The position numbers were made by a program, and so were the translations under genes. The notes under the pieces are model-generated. The model made no database searches, was not told the origin of the DNA, and saw only the letters and a program-made list of their open reading frames with translations. Shown here in pieces: positions 1-5,373 of a stretch of 6,984 nt of DNA (position 1 is its first letter; every line of letters begins with the position of its first letter). The stretch is from contig JACZQQ010000141.1 of assembly GCA_022545645.1 (NCBI GenBank), positions 1 through 6,984 on the forward strand, written 5' to 3'. The DNA comes from Acidobacteriota bacterium. Its GTDB lineage: Bacteria > Acidobacteriota > UBA6911 > RPQK01 > JADFOI01.

Positions 1-1176
1 AAGAATGAGCGCTGGCCAGGAAGCGTATTCCGGGCGACGCAGACGGCCGCGATTCACCTTTAAAAGAATGTTGCCCACTCCGAAGAGAATCATCACCGAC
101 AAAAAAGAGATGGTGTAGACTCCGGCCAAAGCACCCAACTCTCCTCGGGTGATAAAAAGGACCGAGACCCCCAGCAAAAAGAAGCCGATGATGATGCGAT
201 GAGGTGTCTGAAAGCGGCTGGTTTTGAGAAAAAACTGGGGCAAACAGCGATCCAGTGTCATTCGCCTCACCAGTCCAGTGACCCCGACAAAGGAAGTTAA
301 AACGGCTCCGCTCAGTACCAGGGCGGCATCCACCGAGATCAGCCACCCCAACCAGTTGCCACCCGAGAGGGCACCCATATGAGCGAGTAGCGCTTCCTGA
401 TGATCGGCAACCTCGGGAATCGGGATCAGAGCCAGGGCAAGAAAGGCCATGGCCGGGTTGAGGACACTCACGGCGATCCACATGTTGCGCAGGGTCTTCG
501 GGAAGACCCCTTCGGCCTGCTCCTCAACAAAGTTTGCCGAGCTCTCAAAGCCTGAAATCCCCAGCATCGCCGCCGCGAACCCGAAAAAGAGTGCCGGGGC
601 CAGGCCCCGTTCTGAAGGAAATGCGAAGTTGGCCCAGAGCGTCTCCAGACCGTTGAAGGCGACGAACAAGACTCCTGTGACAATCAGAAGGGCTAAAGTG
701 CTCAGGTGGGTGATAAAGATGACGACCGCGACCTGGGACACCTCTCGGATTCCCACGATGGTCAGCATCATAAAGATGGCCAGAAGCACGATGGTCGCGG
801 GTATCACCGGGAGGCCGTGCCATAGGTTGTGAGTGTAATGCATGGCTTCACTGGCCGAAATCACTGCCGTAGCCATGTAGGAAAGCAGAGTCAAACAAGC
901 TGCCATGGAGGCCAGTGGCTTGCTGGTGGTGTTCAACAAGGCGTTGTAGGCTCCCCCGTTGAGGGGGAGTGCGCCAACCACCTCGCCGTAGATGGTGCGG
1001 TAAAGATAGAGGACTCCAGCCACAATCAGCAGTGCCAGCCATGCCCACTGGCCGGCCTGGATGATGGCAAGCGCGGAAACGTACAGACAGGAGGAGGTAA
1101 TGTCGTTTCCACAGATGGCGGTCGCCGGAAGTTGGGTCAAACCACCGCGCTTGTGCTCGGTCGCGCTTTCTTTCAT
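1..1176 (-). CDS. APC-superfamily amino acid permease, N-terminal part (runs off left edge)
   Basis: The frame is open without a stop from the ATG at 1176 to base 1, giving 392 residues; family members are usually longer, so the C-terminus lies outside the window. A short polar N-terminus (about 12 residues) is followed by alternating hydrophobic segments: TM1 near 14-40 with ICGNDITSS in the unwound part, TM2 near 43-60, then the PLNGGAY motif at 71-77, which matches the conserved P-x-x-G-G-x-Y of APC transporters. TM6 carries GISGFESSANF at 206-216, matching the family's G-F-E motif, followed by an acidic EEQAEGVFPKT loop. Such proteins are inner-membrane, cation-coupled amino acid or amine importers or exchangers with a LeuT-type fold; the substrate cannot be read from the sequence. 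The ATG at 1176 is the best start because homology-like sequence begins soon after it. The frame stays open further upstream but has no good start there. The ribosome site before it (GGTGAAG) is weak. The family assignment is secure, the substrate unknown. Confidence 0.9.
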   Translation of the reverse strand, partial: MKESATEHKRGGLTQLPATAICGNDITSSCLYVSALAIIQAGQWAWLALLIVAGVLYLYRTIYGEVVGALPLNGGAYNALLNTTSKPLASMAACLTLLSYMATAVISASEAMHYTHNLWHGLPVIPATIVLLAIFMMLTIVGIREVSQVAVVIFITHLSTLALLIVTGVLFVAFNGLETLWANFAFPSERGLAPALFFGFAAAMLGISGFESSANFVEEQAEGVFPKTLRNMWIAVSVLNPAMAFLALALIPIPEVADHQEALLAHMGALSGGNWLGWLISVDAALVLSGAVLTSFVGVTGLVRRMTLDRCLPQFFLKTSRFQTPHRIIIGFFLLGVSVLFITRGELGALAGVYTISFLSVMILFGVGNILLKVNRGRLRRPEYASWPALIL

Positions 1177-1196
1177 CAGGTCTTCACCAGCATCAT
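1177..1196 (-). other. 6-codon mini-ORF overlapping the permease start
   Basis: On the minus strand GGAAGTG is followed by ATGATG, which opens a 6-codon frame (MMLVKT). Its TGA stop shares one base with the permease ATG, giving a TGATG junction. The purine-rich stretch before this mini-ORF is a better ribosome site than the one directly before the permease ATG, so translational coupling is conceivable. It is equally compatible with chance. Confidence 0.25.
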
Positions 1197-1232
1197 CACT
1201 TCCACAGCAGCGGAGCGAAACAAACAAATTAC

Positions 1233-1238
1233 ATTCTA
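1233..1238 (-). promoter_or_regulatory. Possible -10 box for the permease
   Basis: The minus strand reads TAGAAT, five of six matches to the sigma-70 -10 consensus, about 57 bp before the permease ATG. No convincing -35 box is seen 16-18 bp further upstream; that position falls inside the octamer array at 1244-1307. If this promoter is real, the array would lie directly under RNA polymerase or an activator. Confidence 0.3.
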
Positions 1239-1243
1239 ACAAG

Positions 1244-1307
1244 TCGTGCTCTCGTGCTGTCGTGCTGTCGTTCCTTCGTGACTTCGTGCTGTCCTGCTGT
1301 CGTGAGT
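1244..1307. repeat. Degenerate octamer array, eight units (TCGTGCTG)
   Basis: Eight consecutive 8-bp units keep perfect register over 64 bp: TCGTGCTC, TCGTGCTG, TCGTGCTG, TCGTTCCT, TCGTGACT, TCGTGCTG, TCCTGCTG, TCGTGAGT. The first four bases are nearly invariant while the last four vary. The array ends 67 bp before the permease start. Its reverse complement (CAGCACGA) recurs as a second array at 1476-1515. Neither array overlaps a plausible gene. The 8-bp period does not suit a coding repeat, and there is no spacer/repeat alternation as in CRISPR. Confidence 0.85.
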
Positions 1308-1475
1308 CAGTGACACTGCAAAGATTAGGAGCCACGCAGCTAAGAATCTGCTGCTCATTCGCTTGGGGTCGGCCACCGGTCGTGGTTTACGGTATCGGGA
1401 CATCTCTTACAGTAGGCTATGCATGATATCCACAGGAGGAAATGAGCATGGCTTGAGAGGCCCATGAGACCAGGA
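1308..1475. other. Intergenic segment between the inverted octamer arrays
   Basis: This 168-bp stretch holds no credible gene on either strand. Visible in it are a small hairpin (GCAGC/GCTGC around 1336-1354) and a perfect Shine-Dalgarno-like AGGAGGA at 1434-1440. If one RNA spanned both arrays, this segment would be the loop of a long imperfect stem. Confidence 0.5.
1434..1456 (+). other. Strong ribosome-binding-like site with a near-immediate stop
   Basis: AGGAGGA is followed by ATG at 1442 and an in-frame ATG at 1448, the latter at ideal spacing (7 nt), but the frame ends at TGA 1454-1456 after ATG-AGC-ATG-GCT. This could be the remnant of a decayed gene start, a minimal leader ORF, or a chance purine run. 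The next gene (ATG 1589) lies 132 bp further on and has no such site of its own. Confidence 0.3.
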
Positions 1476-1515
1476 CTGCACGACTGCACGACCGCACAAC
1501 AGCACGAAACCACGA
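1476..1515. repeat. Degenerate octamer array, five units, inverted relative to the first
   Basis: Five 8-bp units in register: CTGCACGA, CTGCACGA, CCGCACAA, CAGCACGA, AACCACGA. The consensus CAGCACGA is the reverse complement of the TCGTGCTG unit of the array at 1244-1307. The array ends 73 bp before the ATG of the plus-strand gene at 1589, almost mirroring the 67 bp between the first array and the permease ATG. Confidence 0.8.
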
Positions 1516-1540
1516 GCTAGAACCCCTGTTGCCTCGCCGC

Positions 1541-1546
1541 TATAAT
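1541..1546 (+). promoter_or_regulatory. Consensus -10 box upstream of the 232-aa gene
   Basis: TATAAT is a perfect sigma-70 -10 hexamer, with its last base 42 bp before the ATG at 1589; a transcript would start near 1553 and have a leader of roughly 36 nt. No recognisable -35 sits at 16-18 bp spacing (the bases around 1517-1524 are CTAGAACC). An activator or the adjacent octamer array may substitute, or the match may be chance. Confidence 0.45.
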
Positions 1547-1588
1547 GCAGGGTGGCAAACCTCAGTGCTTCGCTGCACAAACTAACCC

Positions 1589-2287
1589 ATGCGCCTGGAT
1601 GGTTTTCGACCCGAGTTTTTGGATTTTCAAAGAGGCATCCGGGTGGGTCACCTGGAACCTCACCAGCGAATCACTCAGATTCTCAAGCACACCCTCCAGG
1701 CCCGCTACCAGGAAGACTTTGTCATCGACCGCTGGGGAAGAGGTGTTTACTGGCAGTGGATCTGCTTTTTACCCAAGGCCAACCGCATCGCCAAACCTCT
1801 GTCCAGCAGCCATAATTTCAGCTGTTCCAAATTCTTCATCAAGGTGGACCGCAACGAATCGATTTTCAAGTCGGGACTTCATGTGGAACGGGGACTGGGC
1901 AACAGTCCGAAAGACCGCCCCGCTTACCAGTTGCAGGAAGATTGGGACTGGCATCGGCTGATCAAAGGTTTGAGGGGGAACCGGTCGAGACTCTACCGGG
2001 CCCTTCGGCGGCTGGTCCTGGAGGACCATTTCCACATTCACGCGGGCACCCGGGAAAAGTATACCCGCTATTCGCACCTGAACTTCCCCAGCGCGGCTGA
2101 GTTGAGGCGGACCCTGACCGAGTATTCGGATCAGGAGTGGGTGGTTTTCCAGCTCTACTATCCCATGGCGCCCGATGAGGTTAAAGGCTCGACGGGCTCG
2201 GACTTGATCGAAGCCATATTGGCCATCTTGCAGGAAGTGGTACCGGTGATGAACCTCTGTATGCAGGTGCCCCTGCCGGAACCGTGA
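1589..2287 (+). CDS. Unrecognised 232-residue soluble protein
   Basis: I do not recognise the family. The frame encodes 232 residues with no signal peptide and no membrane segment, so it is probably cytoplasmic. It is rich in aromatic and charged residues: WGRGVYWQW at 49-57, a strand-like stretch with SKFFIKVDR around 79-87, KSGLHVERG near 93-101, DWDWHRLIKGL near 118-128, a basic helix-like region (RGNRSRLYRALRR) near 129-141, and a C-terminal region with VVFQLYYP and a hydrophobic helix before the end. It reads like a real protein: it has a good amphipathic pattern, the minus-strand frames are broken, and it fits neatly between its neighbours. ATG 1589 is the first possible start because an in-frame TAA lies at 1583-1585. 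No Shine-Dalgarno is visible, but a TATAAT box lies 42 bp upstream. It ends 12 bp before the convergent M24 gene, and no terminator is visible between them. Confidence 0.7.
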   Translation: MRLDGFRPEFLDFQRGIRVGHLEPHQRITQILKHTLQARYQEDFVIDRWGRGVYWQWICFLPKANRIAKPLSSSHNFSCSKFFIKVDRNESIFKSGLHVERGLGNSPKDRPAYQLQEDWDWHRLIKGLRGNRSRLYRALRRLVLEDHFHIHAGTREKYTRYSHLNFPSAAELRRTLTEYSDQEWVVFQLYYPMAPDEVKGSTGSDLIEAILAILQEVVPVMNLCMQVPLPEP

Positions 2288-2299
2288 GGGACAGACGAT

Positions 2300-3538
2300 T
2301 CAGACGCTGGTCCACTCCAGCGGAGTATCGCACAGCGCTTGGGGCCCATCCTTGCTGATCCAGATGGTGTCCCCCAGCATGACTCCGATGTCGGGTCTCC
2401 ATTTCGGCTCGAAGACGTCGATGTTGGTACCGAAGACCATATTCTCCTGAAGCTCCATGGAGAGAAATCCCGCTCCTGATAGGCCCTGGTGGTCGGACTC
2501 TGAGGAATAAACACAGCTGGGGAATTCAGGGGAGGACATGCCGTGCCCATGGATTCCACACTCGATGTACTCCATCCCCGCCCTCTTGACCGGAGCTCGA
2601 AAGGCATCGACGACCTGGCGCAGCGTCTTGCCCGGCCGCATGCTGTCCACTCCCTCCTGGAAGACCTCAACACAGACCTTGTGAATGTCCAGAACCTTGG
2701 GGGGAGGCTCTCCCACTGAGATGGTTTGTTCGATGCCCACCAGATAACCCCCATAATTGGCATGGTATTCCGTCATCACCAGATCCCCCTTCTTCAGGAC
2801 GCGATCCACCGGGCTATTGGGAGCCTCATGACCATGCAGAAGATGCTGCTGCTCGGAGTCCACGGCAGACCCAGTCGTAAAGAGATTCATGGCATAATCT
2901 TCACCCCCGTTGACGACCAACTCCCGCATCATGTCGCCATACACCACACGCTCATTGACTCCTTCCCTTGAAGAAGCAATCATTCGCTCCAGCATCTTGA
3001 GACCAATCTTGCCTGCTTTCTTTAAGAACTCGATCTCCACCGGGCTCTTGATCATACGAATCTTCTCCAAGATCTCAGTGGCATCCAGGAAACGGGCTCT
3101 GGGCATCGCATCCTGAATCTTCTTGAAGGGCCAATAAGGCAGGGAATGGTGACTCAAGGCTCCCACATGATCCACGACGCCGATATTTGCTCCCGAGAGT
3201 CCCATCGAGTTCATAGCCTCCACAATGGGGTCAATTCCCGTCATCGGCTCAATATCATCCACCCAATCCTGCACCGAAGCGAACCAGTTGTAAGGCTGGA
3301 AATGATGAGGATTACTGGTAAAACACTTGGGGTTTCCTTCCAGCGGAAAAATCGCCACTCCCTCTCTACATCCCATGTGAGTGAGATACCTGAGGTTGGC
3401 CAGGCCCACACCCCAGGAACGGTTGCTTCCCCAGACAAACAGTGCATCCAGATCGTCTTCCTGCATGACCTTCCGAATCTGTTGCCAGCGATGGTCTCTC
3501 TCTTCCACAGGTACACGCGGTAAGTTTACTGTTGGCAT
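2300..3538 (-). CDS. M24 'pita-bread' family protein, creatinase-like, metal site lost
   Basis: The 412 residues match the length and layout of M24 proteins such as creatinase, prolidase and ectoine hydrolase: an N-terminal creatinase_N-like domain (about 12-155) and a C-terminal pita-bread domain (about 165-410), joined by the typical IRMIKSPVEIEFLKKA segment. In aminopeptidase P and prolidase five residues (Asp, Asp, His, Glu, Glu) bind two metals. Here the first Asp is Glu257 (MTEYH), the second is Gly268 (YLVGIEQT), the His is kept as H332 (GHGM), the first Glu is Asn372 (VFGTN) and the last is Gly389 (VMLGD). The substrate-side His is kept at H235 (LLH), and E270 falls where creatinase has its substrate-binding Glu (recalled alignment). 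A metal-free C-N hydrolase of the creatinase or ectoine hydrolase type is therefore more likely than a peptidase; the substrate is unknown. It has no signal peptide. It is the second gene of an operon, 72 bp behind the SLC13 carrier, with its own ribosome site AAGGAGA. Confidence 0.88.
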   Translation of the reverse strand: MPTVNLPRVPVEERDHRWQQIRKVMQEDDLDALFVWGSNRSWGVGLANLRYLTHMGCREGVAIFPLEGNPKCFTSNPHHFQPYNWFASVQDWVDDIEPMTGIDPIVEAMNSMGLSGANIGVVDHVGALSHHSLPYWPFKKIQDAMPRARFLDATEILEKIRMIKSPVEIEFLKKAGKIGLKMLERMIASSREGVNERVVYGDMMRELVVNGGEDYAMNLFTTGSAVDSEQQHLLHGHEAPNSPVDRVLKKGDLVMTEYHANYGGYLVGIEQTISVGEPPPKVLDIHKVCVEVFQEGVDSMRPGKTLRQVVDAFRAPVKRAGMEYIECGIHGHGMSSPEFPSCVYSSESDHQGLSGAGFLSMELQENMVFGTNIDVFEPKWRPDIGVMLGDTIWISKDGPQALCDTPLEWTSV

Positions 3539-3546
3539 GAATTGAC

Positions 3547-3553
3547 TCTCCTT
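3547..3553 (-). promoter_or_regulatory. Ribosome binding site of the M24 gene
   Basis: The minus strand reads AAGGAGA, 8 nt before the ATG at 3538. It confirms this start, which also gives the expected N-terminal length for the family. Confidence 0.75.
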
Positions 3554-3610
3554 CTATTCAGTCAGTTTACCCTTCATACGAGTTCTGCCACGATGTCGGC
3601 ACCCCCACTC

Positions 3611-5167
3611 TTAGGGCGGCGGCCAGGGAAAAACGAAATCCGCAATAACATAGGCCACAAAGGTAGCCATCAAAACCCCTGTGAGCGCCAGAATCATCCC
3701 CTTCTTGAACATGGTCAGAATTCGGACGTAGCCGCTGCCGAAAACGATTGCCGTGGCAGGGGTTGAGCAGGGGAGGATCACGGACATGGAAGCGGCCATG
3801 GCCGCCGCCATCACGGCCGCTAAGGGATTCAAGGTGGAACCAGGGGCGGAGCCGATGGAAATAACAATAGGAGCCACGATGCTGATGGCCGCGTTATTGG
3901 AAATGAAACTGGTCATAAATACCATGAAAACAACCACCACGAAGAGGGGAATAAAGGGAGAGATTCCAGGACCGGCAACGTTCCCCAGTGCAGATGCAAA
4001 GAAGTTGCCCAAACCGACCGTAGGATCGGCGAGAGCACTCCCAATTCCCAGAGCTCCCGCAATCAGCGCCAGAGTTCCCCACTCAACACCTTCGGCCGCC
4101 TGATTCCAGGTGAGAGGGAATTTCTTCTTCTTCCAATTGATTGGAATCAGAAACATCGATGCGGCAACAAGAAGTGCCACCACTGCAACATTCTGCCCCC
4201 CGAAGTGGGCCCGAATCCAGAGGCTCACGGAATGAGTGTTGCCTAAAAGGACATTCACAAGATCAGGAGTCAGCCAGAGAGTGATCGCTGTACCCATCCC
4301 CAAGCCGGCAATTTTCTCCCCCCGGGTCATGGGCCCCTGTTCCTCACGTGCTTTTCGGATAATCTCGGGATCGATATTGATCTTTCCGAACTCGTCCTTC
4401 AGAGTGAATCGGATCACGGTCAACATGACCAGGATCCCTAAGACTGCCATGGGAAGGCCGACCACCATCCAGCGAGCAAAGCCGATTTGATAATCCAGAG
4501 AGTCACTGACCAGGCCGATTCCTATGAGATTGGGCGGAGAACCCGCCGGCGTGATCATGCCACCATAAAGAGCCGCCCAGGCGATGGATAGAATTAGCAT
4601 CTCGCCATAGCGACTTCCCGGTGAAATGTTCAAGGCTCTGAGCAGACCCATGCCGATGGCCATAAAGATGACCGTCGAGACCGTATCGGAAGCGATCGAG
4701 CTCAGCATCGCCACCGCTACCAGAAACATGACCATCAGCCGCCAGGAATTCCCTCCTATGAACTCAAAAGAGATCATCCGATAGGCAAACCTGCGGTTGA
4801 GCCCGCTGACCGTCATGGCGTGGGCGATCATAAAAGCGCCCAGCAAAAAGAGGATCACCCAGTGCCCCATGGAGGAAAAAGCCCGGGTAACAGGAAAAAC
4901 ACCGCACATGGCCAGCAGTGCAAGACCCAGAAGTCCCGACATGGGAATGGGAATCGCTTCAGTGATCCACCAGATCACCACCCAGGCAAAAATCCCCAGA
5001 GTCCTCATCCCCAGAGAAGTGACATCCGGAAGGGGCGGCAACAGGAAGGCAATCACCAGGAAGGCAAGGGGTCCCAGTCCCACTCCAATGCTTCGCCTGG
5101 CCTCCTCAAACCGAATTTCAGCAGGCGTCAATTGCTGCTTAATGTCTTCTAGATCCTGCCAACCCAT
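3611..5167 (-). CDS. SLC13/DASS-type anion carrier with atypical ion-site motifs
   Basis: A 518-residue inner-membrane protein with a hydrophilic N-terminus (about 27 residues), many hydrophobic segments and a cytoplasmic-type charged loop at about 255-285. The order of motifs is that of divalent-anion:sodium symporters (VcINDY, CitT, SLC13): WWITEAIPIPMSGLL at 66-80, hairpin motif one with SDT at 160-162, GSPPNLIG at 209-216, hairpin motif two with SNN at 423-425, and STPATAIVFGSGY at 468-480. The family imports dicarboxylates, citrate or sulfate with Na+. The canonical motifs are SNT, SNT and TPPN, so ion coupling or substrate may differ here. The start at 5167 has AGGAGAAA just upstream (5171-5178). 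The gene heads a probable operon with the M24 gene and diverges from the exported M20 amidohydrolase, which suggests import of a hydrolysis product. Confidence is high for the superfamily and low for the substrate. Confidence 0.92.
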   Translation of the reverse strand: MGWQDLEDIKQQLTPAEIRFEEARRSIGVGLGPLAFLVIAFLLPPLPDVTSLGMRTLGIFAWVVIWWITEAIPIPMSGLLGLALLAMCGVFPVTRAFSSMGHWVILFLLGAFMIAHAMTVSGLNRRFAYRMISFEFIGGNSWRLMVMFLVAVAMLSSIASDTVSTVIFMAIGMGLLRALNISPGSRYGEMLILSIAWAALYGGMITPAGSPPNLIGIGLVSDSLDYQIGFARWMVVGLPMAVLGILVMLTVIRFTLKDEFGKINIDPEIIRKAREEQGPMTRGEKIAGLGMGTAITLWLTPDLVNVLLGNTHSVSLWIRAHFGGQNVAVVALLVAASMFLIPINWKKKKFPLTWNQAAEGVEWGTLALIAGALGIGSALADPTVGLGNFFASALGNVAGPGISPFIPLFVVVVFMVFMTSFISNNAAISIVAPIVISIGSAPGSTLNPLAAVMAAAMAASMSVILPCSTPATAIVFGSGYVRILTMFKKGMILALTGVLMATFVAYVIADFVFPWPPP

Positions 5168-5170
5168 GCT

Positions 5171-5178
5171 TTTCTCCT
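5171..5178 (-). promoter_or_regulatory. Ribosome binding site of the SLC13 carrier
   Basis: The minus strand reads AGGAGAAA, placing the AGGAG core 6 nt before the ATG at 5167. This supports the chosen start. Confidence 0.75.
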
Positions 5179-5361
5179 ATAAGACAATCCGGCAGGAGTC
5201 AGCCGGTGATTGCCCCCTACCTTGCTTCGTGACGAGAACCGATGAATAAGCCAAGCCGTAAATCTCATAATTTGGACAGGTTGTCAATCCTATAGCTCAT
5301 TGATCCTCTCTACGATAAACTGCACGATAAAGCAGAAACTCAGAATCGAGCACAATGAAAT

Positions 5362-5365
5362 GAGG
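5362..5365 (+). promoter_or_regulatory. Ribosome binding site of the M20 gene
   Basis: GAGG lies 8 nt before the ATG at 5374. A 5-codon mini-ORF (ATG at 5360, MRHFQ) also begins just before it, and its TGA overlaps the M20 start as ATGA at 5374-5377. The GAGG places the start where a signal peptide follows immediately. Confidence 0.55.
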
Positions 5366-5373
5366 CACTTTCA

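Larger units (their letters stand above)
5168..5373. promoter_or_regulatory. Divergent control region of the M20 gene and the SLC13-M24 operon
   Basis: This 206-bp stretch separates two divergent transcription units and contains no gene. Three elements are visible. The first is a perfect -35 hexamer TTGACA on the minus strand at 5282-5287; the -10 region 16-18 bp further is poor. The second is an imperfect dyad, TTGGACA-GGT-TGTCAA, at 5272-5287 overlapping that -35, a plausible repressor site. The third is two direct copies of ACGATAAA at 5312-5319 and 5324-5331, 12 bp apart, the second inside a CTGC/GCAG hairpin (5320-5335). No clear promoter for the plus strand was found. Confidence 0.45.

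Noticed and set aside
468..1048. Several short minus-strand frames that could suggest a fragmented permease pseudogene
   Set aside because: The frame beginning at ATG 1176 is open without interruption to base 1; the short frames are out-of-frame shadows of this intact partial gene.
449..1426. Plus-strand frames of 120-136 codons over the permease and its upstream region
   Set aside because: They are antisense to a clear APC permease, partly overlap the octamer array, and their translations are low-complexity in character with no recognisable domain.
1244..1515. CRISPR array
   Set aside because: The units are 8 bp and contiguous, with no 20-40 bp unique spacers.
2288..2299. Bidirectional terminator between the convergent genes
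   Set aside because: Only 12 bp separate the stops and no hairpin with flanking T-runs is visible there.
2158..2763. A 201-codon minus-strand frame
   Set aside because: It lies inside the M24 gene in another frame and extends into the convergent gene; the M24 frame carries the conserved motifs.
2300..3538. DMSP lyase DddP or a classical Xaa-Pro dipeptidase as the identity of the M24 protein
   Set aside because: Both need acidic metal ligands at the positions that are Gly268, Asn372 and Gly389 here.
3539..3610. A 7-codon ORF between the SLC13 and M24 genes on the minus strand
   Set aside because: It has no ribosome site and no overlap with the next start, and is within chance expectation.
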